Below the pieces are notes generated by a model. It searched no databases and was not told the origin of the DNA. It saw nothing but the letters and a program-made list of their open reading frames with translations. The position numbers and the translations under genes were made by a program. This document shows, in pieces, positions 27,428 through 36,041 of a DNA stretch of 64,000 bases (its first letter is position 1; each line of letters begins with the position of its first letter). This DNA is from Verrucomicrobium sp. (GTDB lineage: Bacteria > Verrucomicrobiota > Verrucomicrobiia > Methylacidiphilales > UBA1321). Location: NCBI GenBank assembly GCA_017849585.1, contig JAFIGT010000039.1:62001-126000 (forward strand). The letters run 5' to 3'.

Positions 27428-28309
27428 TCAGGCGAAGTGTTTTTTGCGATAGGCTAGGGGTGACAATCCGGTTTGCTCCTTAAAGGCGCGACTAAATGTC
27501 GCTAACGACGAATACCCGCAAGTCTGGGCGATTTCGTAAAGCGCAGTGGATCGATCCTGCATCAGAGAGAGAGCTTGATGGGTTTGATAGTTGCGGATAT
27601 AGGAACCTAGACTGATACCGAAATTCTGTCGAAAGACCGTGCGTAGGCGGCTGTCCGAAAGACCGATCGCCCGTGCGATCGCGGGAATGGTGTGCGCGGT
27701 TCGATCTCGCTCCGCGAGGCAACGATTAATTCGCGGTAGAATGGTCACGCCGCTGGATCGGGCGGCACTTTCGCTCACGCGAGCGGACAATTCCTCCTTC
27801 GGCAGCGAGGCGCGCAGAATGGCAAGAAGTGAGGAGAGTTCATTTACGATCAGGTTATTGCGGAGTGGCGATTTCCGTCGTTGCCAAAGCTCCAGGAGCA
27901 ACTGTATCCGTTCCAGGGCGTCTGCCTTAAGTGGAATGAAATGTTGACGAAATTCCTCAAGGGCTTGAGCGCAATCCGTTTCAAACGTGATAAATAGCCA
28001 GCGCAGGGACTCAGAGGGAATGCTGAGATAGTGATGAAATTGGTAAGGGAATATCAGAGCGGCGCGGCCTGGTTCGAGAAAATGATAACGACGATCCAGG
28101 CTGATAATGCCGGGGGTTTCGAGATTCAGGACCAACACAAATCGATGGTGTGGATGGCTGGCAAAGGTTCTTCGCTGCAATTCGGTCCGAGTGCGGCGCA
28201 AAAAAATAAGTACGTTATCCACATGGCATGACCATGGAAGGATAACACCCCGAAAATAGTCTTCTGGTTCGGGTAGCTTGTCTGCAAGCGAGAGGAGTTT
28301 GGGAGTCAT
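27428..28309 (-). CDS. AraC-family transcriptional regulator of the NagB operon
   Basis: A 293-residue AraC protein. The cupin-like N-terminal domain contains HPHHRFVLVLN and FPYQFHHYLSI. The two C-terminal helix-turn-helix units are IPAIARAIGLSDSRLRTVFRQ and LYEIAQTCGYSSLATFSRAF, ending in SPLAYRKKHF. It diverges from the NagB/ROK/PIG-L operon, and the 119-base gap between them carries a 21-base-spaced direct repeat, so it is the best candidate regulator of that operon. Its stop lies next to the convergent oxidoreductase stop. Confidence 0.9.
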   Translation of the reverse strand: MTPKLLSLADKLPEPEDYFRGVILPWSCHVDNVLIFLRRTRTELQRRTFASHPHHRFVLVLNLETPGIISLDRRYHFLEPGRAALIFPYQFHHYLSIPSESLRWLFITFETDCAQALEEFRQHFIPLKADALERIQLLLELWQRRKSPLRNNLIVNELSSLLAILRASLPKEELSARVSESAARSSGVTILPRINRCLAERDRTAHTIPAIARAIGLSDSRLRTVFRQNFGISLGSYIRNYQTHQALSLMQDRSTALYEIAQTCGYSSLATFSRAFKEQTGLSPLAYRKKHFA

Positions 28310-28345
28310 AAGCTGCGATTTTGGAGGTTATTTACGCAGTCGGAA

Positions 28346-28422
28346 ATGCAAAATAAAAGGATAATTATGCAAATATTTTTCATTATGAAGAGCGATTAAT
28401 TGGTTTATCTTGAGTGAAGGAG
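28346..28422 (+). promoter_or_regulatory. AraC-type direct repeat, possible promoter and ribosome site of the NagB operon
   Basis: ATGCAAA occurs at 28346-28352 and 28367-28373, 21 bases apart. A weak promoter can be drawn with -35 AATATT (28372-28377) and -10 ATTAAT (28395-28400), 17 bases between them. The downstream repeat then overlaps the -35 box by two bases, the same geometry as at 24383-24437. AAGGAG (28417-28422) lies six bases before the ATG at 28429 and fixes that start over the GTG at 28414. Confidence 0.55.
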
Positions 28423-28428
28423 CCAATA

Positions 28429-30354
28429 ATGAGCATGCCCATTCAAAGTGAGTCGGAGCAATTGGAGCGGATTCGAACCACTCTATATCCCAAGGCGGAT
28501 GCGGCCTGTGCCGAATTGGCGAGGGAGATTGTTGAACTCATGCGATCCCGCGAAGCGGCGGGACAGAAGACGGTGCTAGGTCTTGCCACGGGTTCGACTC
28601 CGGTTCGACTCTATCGGGAGTTGATCCGGTTACATCGAGAGGAAGGAGTGAGTTTTCGTAATGTTTACACCTTCAATCTCGATGAGTATTTCGGGCTTTC
28701 ACGGGAACACCCGCAAAGTTATTTCCGCTTCATGCACGAGCAACTCTTCGCGCACATCGATATTCCAGAAGATCATATTCACATTCCCAGTGGCACAGTG
28801 ACGCGTCAGCAGGCTTTTCAATATTGTGCGGAATATGAAAACAGCATTCGCGAATTGGGTGGGATCGACTTACAAATTCTGGGTATCGGACGCACCGGCC
28901 ACATTGGCTTTAACGAGCCGGGCTCCTCACGTGAATCGCGCACTCGGTTAGTAACGCTCGACAGCATGACGCGGCGTGATGCTGCGCGTGACTTTCTCGG
29001 TGAAGCCAATGTGCCGCGTTATGCCATCACGATGGGCGTGGGTACGATTTTGGAGGCACGGCAAGTCGTTTTACTGGCATGGGGCGACTCCAAATCGGAG
29101 GTGCTGGCCCGCGCGGTGGAAGGTGAGCAAACGGACAGTCTTCCGGCCAGTTTTTTACAATCGCATGCGAAGGCGCGTTTTCTCATTGATCATGCGGCGG
29201 CGGCGGATCTTACGCGGATCAAGCACCCTTGGCGCGTGGGCTTGGTGAAGTGGGATGATGAGATGACCCGTAAAGCGGTCATCTGGTTGGCTGATACATT
29301 GCAAAAGCCCATCCTCAAATTAACGGATGAAGAATATAGCGAGCGTGGCATGGCGGACTTGCTCACGACTCGCGGGCCGGCCTATGACCTTAATATTCAG
29401 GTTTTCAGCCAGTTGCAGCACACGATTACCGGTTGGCCGGGGGGCAAGCCGAATGCAGATGATTCTTCACGGCCGGAGCGGTCACAGCCTTTCCCGAAGC
29501 GATCACTTATCCTCAGCCCAGAACCACAGGATGATGTGCTCTGCCTTGGTGGTACGCTTAGCCGTCTGGTGCGTCAGAAGCATGAGGTGACGGTGGCGTA
29601 TGCGACATCGGGAAATCTGGCGGTTCCTGATAATGAAGTCTCGCGCGTGATCGAACTGTTTTTGGAGCTGGAACCAGAGATAAGAGAGGCGGGAAAAGAG
29701 CGGAATCTTTTGCGGACAGCACGAGAGCAACTGCGGCAAAAGGGGGAGTTTGATTTTGATTCCATTGAGATTCGACATATCAAGGGATTGCTCCGTCGTG
29801 GCGAAGCCCGGGAAGCGTGTCAGATTTGTGGATTGCCTGCGGGTCGAATTCGTTTTCTCGATTTACCTTTTTATGAAATGGGGCGCTACCGCCAGTTTGC
29901 GCCCAAGGAGGAGGATGTGGCGGCTCTTGTGACGTTGCTGGAGGAGATCAAGCCGCAACAGATCTTCGCCACCGGCAGTTTGTCCGAGCCGAGTTCTGTG
30001 CAGGGCGTTTGCTTTGAGCTGCTGCGTCAGGCGCTGACTCAAGTGGCGTCTCAATCATGGATGAAGGACTGTCGCGTCTGGCTCTATCGAGGAGCGGGAG
30101 CGGAATGGGCCTCTCACGAAATTGAAATGGCGGTTCCATTGAGTCCGGATGAGCTCGCCAACAAGATTCAGGGAATTTATCAACACCAGTCCCAACGCAG
30201 CCAGAGCCCCATTCGCACCGATCGTCATCGCGAAACCTGGCAACAGGCTGAGGCTATTAACCAAGCTACAGCGAAAACGTACAATCGTCTTGGTCTCGCT
30301 GAATACGAAGCCATTGAGACCTTCAAGCAATGGCCAATTTTTACTCAATTATGA
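28429..30354 (+). CDS. nagB: Glucosamine-6-phosphate deaminase fused to a degenerate PIG-L domain
   Basis: A 641-residue two-domain protein. Residues about 15-270 are NagB: ATGSTP, NLDEYFGL and LGIGRTGHIGFNEPG are the substrate and catalytic motifs for turning glucosamine-6-phosphate into fructose-6-phosphate and ammonia. From about residue 355 it resembles PIG-L/LmbE deacetylases, as in other long NagB proteins. The zinc-binding positions look lost. The usual HPDD reads E365-P-Q-D-D, and the usual HxxH near residue 522 reads S522-S-V-Q525. The deacetylase half therefore probably cannot bind zinc. An intact PIG-L protein is encoded two genes downstream. The stop overlaps the kinase start (ATGA). 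Confidence 0.9.
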   Translation: MSMPIQSESEQLERIRTTLYPKADAACAELAREIVELMRSREAAGQKTVLGLATGSTPVRLYRELIRLHREEGVSFRNVYTFNLDEYFGLSREHPQSYFRFMHEQLFAHIDIPEDHIHIPSGTVTRQQAFQYCAEYENSIRELGGIDLQILGIGRTGHIGFNEPGSSRESRTRLVTLDSMTRRDAARDFLGEANVPRYAITMGVGTILEARQVVLLAWGDSKSEVLARAVEGEQTDSLPASFLQSHAKARFLIDHAAAADLTRIKHPWRVGLVKWDDEMTRKAVIWLADTLQKPILKLTDEEYSERGMADLLTTRGPAYDLNIQVFSQLQHTITGWPGGKPNADDSSRPERSQPFPKRSLILSPEPQDDVLCLGGTLSRLVRQKHEVTVAYATSGNLAVPDNEVSRVIELFLELEPEIREAGKERNLLRTAREQLRQKGEFDFDSIEIRHIKGLLRRGEAREACQICGLPAGRIRFLDLPFYEMGRYRQFAPKEEDVAALVTLLEEIKPQQIFATGSLSEPSSVQGVCFELLRQALTQVASQSWMKDCRVWLYRGAGAEWASHEIEMAVPLSPDELANKIQGIYQHQSQRSQSPIRTDRHRETWQQAEAINQATAKTYNRLGLAEYEAIETFKQWPIFTQL

Positions 30355-31748
30355 ACTCACTTTCTACAGCGCTTCGGCACGTTCCGAAACTTCACACTGA
30401 TTTTGTGCCTGCCGTTCTGTGGCGTCGAGCCTACGAGAGAAAAGTGAGCCTGGATTGCAGGTCGACTCCTATCACACTTGCGCTTGAGCGCCGAAACGGA
30501 GATATCTCGCGATGGGAGACCAAGGTATTGTCCTCCAGTGCGGAAAATGATTCGCTGACAATCCGTTATTTGGAGCGAGCTTTGAAGTTTTTGCTTTGGC
30601 AAAAGGGGGGGCATCGAATTTATTTTTCCGGACCTGAATCGTTTGCGGTGGCCTTGCGGCAGATATATTCCAAGACAGGCGTGCGCCAGTTTGATTCTAA
30701 GTTTATCGGAGAAAAAGTTTATGGAGAAGCGCTCTCGATTGTGAGCGCTCCGCTTGATTCGATCCCAGCCGAGACGGAGAGTCAGGCCGCCTTGGGCCGG
30801 AATTGGAAAGGATGCCGGATTGGCTTTGATCTGGGCGGCAGTGACCGCAAATGCGCGGCGGTTATTGACGGCGAAGTGGTCTTTTCCGAGGAAATTCCCT
30901 GGGATCCCTACTTCCAGAAAGATCCAAATTATCATTTCGAAGGGATTCAGGATTCGCTGCGTCGTGCCGCGGAAAAACTGCCCCGCGTCGATGCAATCGG
31001 TGGTAGCGCGGCCGGTATCTACGTCGATAATGAACCGAGAGTCGGTTCGCTTTTTCGTGGAGTGAACGAAGAGGAATTTACGCGTCAAATCCGACCTCTT
31101 TTCAAGCGACTGCGCTCTGCCTGGAGTGGAGTGCCATTTGAGGTGATCAATGACGGTGAGGTTACAGCGTTGGCCGGAGCCATTGCCTTGCAGGAGAATG
31201 CTGTTCTGGGCATTTCGCTCGGTACAAGCCAGGCGGCGGGCTTTGTTAATCCCCATGGAAACATTACCACCTGGCTAAATGAGCTGGCATTTGCGCCAGT
31301 GGATTATGCGGAGAATGCGCCCCGTGATGAATGGTCCGGCGATATCGGCTGTGGCGTGCAATATTTTTCCCAGCAGGCTGTGGCGCGACTGGCTCCGCGG
31401 GCGGGAATTCATTTTCCGGAGGAATTGCCTTTTGCCGAACGTTTGGTCGTCGTGCAGGAACGAATGCAGGCGGGGGATTTTGCCGCTCAGGCAATCTTTG
31501 AAACGATCGGTACGTACCTTGGCTATACGATTGCGCACTATGCGGACTTCTATGATTTCCGGCATCTGCTGTTGCTGGGCCGAGTGACCAGCGGGCATGG
31601 TGGAAAGTGGATCATGTCGCAAGCGAGACGCGTTTTGCAGGATGAATTCCCCGAGATTAACCAGAAGATTGCCTTCGTCATTCCCGATGAAAAACAAAAA
31701 CGGCACGGACAGGCAGTGACCGCCGCGAGTCTTCCGGTTACGTACTAA
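30351..31748 (+). CDS. ROK-like sugar kinase or ATPase with N-terminal extension
   Basis: A 465-residue protein of the actin-like ATPase fold. The first phosphate loop is FDLGGSDRKCAAV (about residue 155), the second LGISLGTSQAAGF (about residue 290). About 150 residues precede the fold and are not recognised. Typical ROK kinases have a CxCGxxGC zinc motif; I do not see it here. The protein starts inside the nagB stop (ATGA at 30351) and is followed four bases later by the PIG-L gene. A role in phosphorylating an amino sugar before NagB fits the position, but a regulatory or ATP-sensing role is possible. The upstream ATG at 30330 would need a longer overlap. Confidence 0.78.
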   Translation: MNSLSTALRHVPKLHTDFVPAVLWRRAYERKVSLDCRSTPITLALERRNGDISRWETKVLSSSAENDSLTIRYLERALKFLLWQKGGHRIYFSGPESFAVALRQIYSKTGVRQFDSKFIGEKVYGEALSIVSAPLDSIPAETESQAALGRNWKGCRIGFDLGGSDRKCAAVIDGEVVFSEEIPWDPYFQKDPNYHFEGIQDSLRRAAEKLPRVDAIGGSAAGIYVDNEPRVGSLFRGVNEEEFTRQIRPLFKRLRSAWSGVPFEVINDGEVTALAGAIALQENAVLGISLGTSQAAGFVNPHGNITTWLNELAFAPVDYAENAPRDEWSGDIGCGVQYFSQQAVARLAPRAGIHFPEELPFAERLVVVQERMQAGDFAAQAIFETIGTYLGYTIAHYADFYDFRHLLLLGRVTSGHGGKWIMSQARRVLQDEFPEINQKIAFVIPDEKQKRHGQAVTAASLPVTY

Positions 31749-31752
31749 TTTT

Positions 31753-32601
31753 ATGAAATTCACGCAACCTCAAGCGGACTGTTATGTCCCCGATCATGCT
31801 TCGATTGATGAAGCTCTCTCCCGTACCACCCACCTCTGCATCGCCGCCCATCAGGACGATATTGAAATTTTCGCCTACAACGGCATCGCCGCCTGTTATC
31901 ACCAGTCCGAACGTTGGTTCACCGGCGTGGTTGTGACCGATGGCGCGGGTAGTGCCCGAACGGGGATTTATGCGTCTTATACGGATGAGGCCATGAAGGA
32001 TGTGCGTTGTCAGGAACAGCGTTCTGCGGCTTGTGTCGGTGGTTACTCGTTGCAAGTGCAGTTGGGCTACAGCAGCGCTTTGGTGAAAGACAATGCGCAA
32101 AAGGGCGTGGTGGAGGATTTGCGCCGTATTCTCGAGAAGGCTCGTCCGGAGGTTGTCTATTTGCACAATCCTGCCGACAAGCATGATACTCATGTTGCCG
32201 TGCTTGCGCGCAGTCTCGCCGCGCTACGATCTCTTCCCAAAGAACAGCGTCCCAGGAAAGTCTACGGAGGCGAAGTGTGGCGCAGTCTCGACTGGTTGCT
32301 TGACGAGGACAAGCAGGTGCTGGATGCCAGTGCCCGGCCCAATCTGGCATCGGCTCTGGTGAATGTGTTTGATTCCCAGATTTGCGGTGGCAAACGCTAT
32401 GATCTAGCGACTATCGGGCGTCGTCTTGCCAATGCGACTTTTTTTGAATCCCACGCGACAGACAAATCGGATGCATTGACTTGGGCGATGGATTTAACTC
32501 CCTTGGTTGCCGATGATACACTCTCCGTATCGGCCTATACGACGCAATTGATCCAGCGTTTCCAACAGGACGTGGAGAAACGAATCAATCGTTTTTTTTA
32601 A
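31753..32601 (+). CDS. PIG-L family deacetylase
   Basis: A 282-residue PIG-L/LmbE enzyme. The zinc site is visible as AHQDD (H33, D35, D36) and a later KHDTH at about residue 145, so all three usual ligands are present. The family removes N-acetyl groups from GlcNAc derivatives or related amides. It is the third gene of the NagB operon and may supply deacetylated amino-sugar phosphate to NagB, replacing the function lost in the NagB-fused PIG-L half. No signal peptide is seen, so it acts in the cytoplasm. The 3' end faces a convergent pseudopilin gene 20 bases away. Confidence 0.88.
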   Translation: MKFTQPQADCYVPDHASIDEALSRTTHLCIAAHQDDIEIFAYNGIAACYHQSERWFTGVVVTDGAGSARTGIYASYTDEAMKDVRCQEQRSAACVGGYSLQVQLGYSSALVKDNAQKGVVEDLRRILEKARPEVVYLHNPADKHDTHVAVLARSLAALRSLPKEQRPRKVYGGEVWRSLDWLLDEDKQVLDASARPNLASALVNVFDSQICGGKRYDLATIGRRLANATFFESHATDKSDALTWAMDLTPLVADDTLSVSAYTTQLIQRFQQDVEKRINRFF

Positions 32602-32620
32602 AACGTGCTGCAGACACGCC

Positions 32621-33331
32621 TTAGGGATTCCACCAGTTCCATCGATTGGGTTTGCCGGGGCGATCTGCCGGAGCATGGGAAAGTTCCTGAAGCGTCAGCT
32701 CCTCCACGTGGCCATCGCAAAACGCCATCAGCATCTTCGTCCGTCCGCCACGATTGAAGGTGGCGGGTGGCTCCTTCATGGTGTCACCATTTACTTCGGG
32801 GGTCATCTCTCCCAAAAGGATGGTCTCGGCAGGCTTGGGAACCGCCAGCATGCGGAAATTCCAATTGGTTCCGCCTGGATAGGATGGCTGCATCCAACCA
32901 TTGATAAAGACGGACGAGGCTCCGGCGGGGCGTTTGGAGGCCGGCGCACTGTCGGGCACGTTGTAGATGGACTGCGGATCCATTTGGAGAGGTGCCCAAA
33001 ATTTGGAATCCCACACCGGATGCTTGGCCATATCGATGTTGAGGTAAGAGCCCAGACGTTGCCGCCATGATGCGGAGTTTTCGTAAAACCACGTGAGAGT
33101 GAAACTGCCGTTGTTATCCCCGGCATAGAGCAATTGCGCGGCGGCCAGTTGCCGGAGATTTGAAGCGCCCTTCAGCGCCATGGCGGTTCGGCGCGAGGAC
33201 TGCAGACCGGGAACCAGCAGCGAGGCCAGAATGCCAATCAATGCCACGGTCACCAGCATCTCGCTTAGGCTGAATCCGTTGCGATGGTCTCGTCGATCCT
33301 GGATGGAAAACGTGATCATGATGGGAATCAT
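32621..33331 (-). CDS. Type II pseudopilin-like protein (CDGHVE C-terminal motif)
   Basis: A 236-residue prepilin-like protein. The leader ends in a Gly before FSLSEMLVT with Glu at +5, and a hydrophobic helix follows (IGILASLLVPGLQSSRR). The C-terminal AFCDGHVEEL parallels FVDGHVENI in the pseudopilin at 14720. It lies 15 bases after the stop of the GH-A hydrolase at 33347 on the same strand, the same hydrolase-then-pseudopilin order as in the first module. The first ATG (33331) and one four codons later (33319) are both possible starts. Confidence 0.86.
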   Translation of the reverse strand: MIPIMITFSIQDRRDHRNGFSLSEMLVTVALIGILASLLVPGLQSSRRTAMALKGASNLRQLAAAQLLYAGDNNGSFTLTWFYENSASWRQRLGSYLNIDMAKHPVWDSKFWAPLQMDPQSIYNVPDSAPASKRPAGASSVFINGWMQPSYPGGTNWNFRMLAVPKPAETILLGEMTPEVNGDTMKEPPATFNRGGRTKMLMAFCDGHVEELTLQELSHAPADRPGKPNRWNWWNP

Positions 33332-33346
33332 CTCGTTATCATTGGG

Positions 33347-36031
33347 TTATCGGTCCAGTCCGGAACGGATATAAACAGGATACTCGCCTACCTCGGCGTT
33401 CTTGACGGATAGGGGATTGCCCATCACATCGAATACTTTACCTGCAAACGACGTTCCCAGCAACTTGGTCAAAGCCAGGGAACTTTCTGCCCAGTACACA
33501 TCCACCTTCTCTTTTGCTGTGGTGAAGTGAGCGATGTGAACCGGTACATTCTCGACGAGGCGCGATTCGAAGCCCGCTCCATGGGCATCTTCCACTTGGG
33601 CCACCATGGCGGCGTGCGCGGCGATGCCGGGGCCGGGAATGCCGGTGACATCAATGAACCCGCAGGTGATGTCCTCGGGGGTGCGCCGTCCTGCTTCACT
33701 GGTTCCGGATTGGTAGGCGAAGTGACGCTTCACTCCGTTCGCCTTGAAATAAATCGCAGAGCGCACCATGGAGGCTGCGCCTTGGGATGGGGTCGCGGCA
33801 GATGATGGGGGAATGCGGTACGTCTGCAACCAGCTTTGACTTCCCGCGAGGTAGATGCCGCCCTCGGTATGCCACAATTCCAATGGAGCCTGATTTTTAC
33901 CCCGGTACGTGGCGTAGCGCGCCATCACCGAGTCAAGAAAATCGATGTCCGGATTATTACCGCCTGCCGCAAGGCTGTAGAAATGAAAGGAGAACGCATC
34001 CAGGTATTCCGCCGCGCCCTTGTCGAGGATGCCCCAGCCGAGTGGGGCGTTGATGCTGGCAATGGCAGGACCGATGACGAAAGGGGATTTACCAGTCGAA
34101 TCCAGTGCTTCGCGCGCTGCTTTCACTAGGGCAAAATAAACTTCTGTCTTGTCGAGGCCGGGGCGAACTTTCAGATAACCGCCGTCGGGTTCGTTCCAAA
34201 TTTCCCAAGCATCGACGGTGGGGGAAAAGGCGTTGAAGCAGCGCACCACGTAATCCTTCCATCGGTTTAGATCGGCCGGCGGATAGCTGCGCGTCCAGCG
34301 AGCTTTTTCGCCCTTGGGATCCACATCGGCGGCGAAGTTTGGCGCGGTTCCCAAGTTGGCCAAAAGTCGAAACCCTTGTGCCTTCGCCTTTGTCAGGCTC
34401 TCGGTTTGGAAATTCCACTGTCCCGGCGTGTGCTCCATGGCCATCCATTGGGTCATGAGTGGTGGATATAGCCGCAGCCAGCGGAATCCGGCGCGGCGGG
34501 CAATCTCCAGATTATAGGAATTCAGGTCCACGTGCGAACCGAAGTAGGAGTCTGGACGCTCCGACGGAGCGGGGAGATCGGGCAGAACGCTGTAGATTTG
34601 TTCTGCGAGCAATGGGCCGGTTGTGGTTTTGGCGGCGTTCACTGGCTTTGGACCAAGCCACCGTTGCCACCACGAAGGAGATTCCTGGATTGCCGACTCA
34701 CCCCTCCGCTGCACTTCTATGCGGAAGGCGCCGTAACGGTTCGTCGGTACCGGGAACGTAGCCCGTCCGTAACCGTCCGCGTTCAGCAGGACGTTGACTT
34801 CTGTTTGCGCGACTGACTGGTCGAGATAATCACGCACCGTCACCACGCAGGGCCAGTTCGGTGCCCCCTTGGCTCCGGCCACCTGAAGCTGGAATTGGCC
34901 GCTCTGGTTAAGCGAGTAAAGGTGAGCTGTCGGCGTTTGCGCGGTGGGCGAGATGGAAACGGCCGGGGGAAAGAGAGTCACCTCGGGATTCTCATTTTCA
35001 GTGAGCGTTACCGCATCGATGTCGTAACGGGCCGACTGGGGAAATTCAAAGAAGACACAATAGACTCCATTGGGGGCGGGCTTCAGGGTGACGGGTACAG
35101 TATAGGTTTTCCATTCCCCGGTGGCTTGCAGTGTCGATCCCCCATCGAGTCGCACATTGCCATTTTTTCCGGAAGCGATGGAGGCGTGAAACGATACGGG
35201 TGCGGACGCCCGCAGCGTGAATTTCAAATTCATCGGACGTCCATAACGAGCCGGAAAGTACGCGCTCGTCACCACGGCGCGACTTTGGTTGGGGACATCA
35301 AACGAAAGATAGCGCTGGCCTTGAGGTGCGTCCGAAGCTTCGGTCGTGGTCAGGCGAGATCCTTCTGGCGAGGGGGAATTCGAGCCGCTTTCCTCCCATG
35401 CTGTGCCGAATTCGCGTGTACGGAAAGTGCCGGTCCAACCATCTCGTCCGACTTCGAACGAGGCATTGCGGATCGGATTTTCACGAGGCACTGCGCCCTC
35501 TTCCACGGCAGGCATTTCCGTTACCGAAACGTCATCCACCCAGATGGTGCCCACGCCGCGCAACTGGAACACCAGCTGAACCGTTTCTGTATCCAGTTTC
35601 GGCGGCAGGGACATTGTATAGACAAACTCCTGCCATTGTTCCGTGGGAATCGATTCAGCGCGAAAATGTACCGTGTAGGGTTCCTCTCCCCTGCGCATCA
35701 GCAGGTGCAGAGCCGGACCGTTGCTGATACCTCGTGCCCAATAACTGACGCGCAGGGTTTGGTTGGGTCGAACAGCGAATCCAGGATAGAGAAACTGCGT
35801 TAATGATCCATGGATCGATTTGGTGAACTGCATCTTGTACGAGAAATCTCCCGAGTGTGGATTAACTTTATCTCGCAGAAAACGCACTTCGTTACGGAGC
35901 CAGTTATTCTCCGCCCAAGGTGCGGTACCCTCTTCGAAGCCGGGGTTGGAAATCAGATTGGGTGCAGGTGTGGCATCAGCGAAAGCCAACGTCACGCTCA
36001 GGCAAGAGACGAGAAAGAGGAATCGGTTCAT
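33347..36031 (-). CDS. Secreted clan GH-A glycoside hydrolase with two N-terminal CBM-like domains
   Basis: An 894-residue exported enzyme with a signal peptide of about 19 residues. Two CBM4/9-like beta-sandwich domains follow: one starting at NLISNPGFEEG and ending IWVDDVSV, the other starting NPIRNASFEVG and ending DIDAVTL. A linker domain leads to a barrel from about residue 500. The acid/base residue is E614 in AWEIWNEP and the nucleophile E723 in LWHTEGG, as in GH39-type retaining enzymes. The polysaccharide target is not clear. It is followed by a pseudopilin gene and preceded by a PL22-like beta-propeller gene, all on the minus strand under a LacI-type regulator. Confidence 0.85.
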   Translation of the reverse strand: MNRFLFLVSCLSVTLAFADATPAPNLISNPGFEEGTAPWAENNWLRNEVRFLRDKVNPHSGDFSYKMQFTKSIHGSLTQFLYPGFAVRPNQTLRVSYWARGISNGPALHLLMRRGEEPYTVHFRAESIPTEQWQEFVYTMSLPPKLDTETVQLVFQLRGVGTIWVDDVSVTEMPAVEEGAVPRENPIRNASFEVGRDGWTGTFRTREFGTAWEESGSNSPSPEGSRLTTTEASDAPQGQRYLSFDVPNQSRAVVTSAYFPARYGRPMNLKFTLRASAPVSFHASIASGKNGNVRLDGGSTLQATGEWKTYTVPVTLKPAPNGVYCVFFEFPQSARYDIDAVTLTENENPEVTLFPPAVSISPTAQTPTAHLYSLNQSGQFQLQVAGAKGAPNWPCVVTVRDYLDQSVAQTEVNVLLNADGYGRATFPVPTNRYGAFRIEVQRRGESAIQESPSWWQRWLGPKPVNAAKTTTGPLLAEQIYSVLPDLPAPSERPDSYFGSHVDLNSYNLEIARRAGFRWLRLYPPLMTQWMAMEHTPGQWNFQTESLTKAKAQGFRLLANLGTAPNFAADVDPKGEKARWTRSYPPADLNRWKDYVVRCFNAFSPTVDAWEIWNEPDGGYLKVRPGLDKTEVYFALVKAAREALDSTGKSPFVIGPAIASINAPLGWGILDKGAAEYLDAFSFHFYSLAAGGNNPDIDFLDSVMARYATYRGKNQAPLELWHTEGGIYLAGSQSWLQTYRIPPSSAATPSQGAASMVRSAIYFKANGVKRHFAYQSGTSEAGRRTPEDITCGFIDVTGIPGPGIAAHAAMVAQVEDAHGAGFESRLVENVPVHIAHFTTAKEKVDVYWAESSLALTKLLGTSFAGKVFDVMGNPLSVKNAEVGEYPVYIRSGLDR

Positions 36032-36041
36032 GGGAAAACAA

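Noticed and set aside
32602-32620. Terminator between convergent PIG-L and pseudopilin genes
   Set aside because: Only a four-pair stem and no T-run can be drawn.
34895-35803. 302-codon + strand open frame inside the GH-A gene
   Set aside because: Antisense shadow of a GC-rich coding region; the minus-strand frame has signal peptide, CBM edges and catalytic residues.
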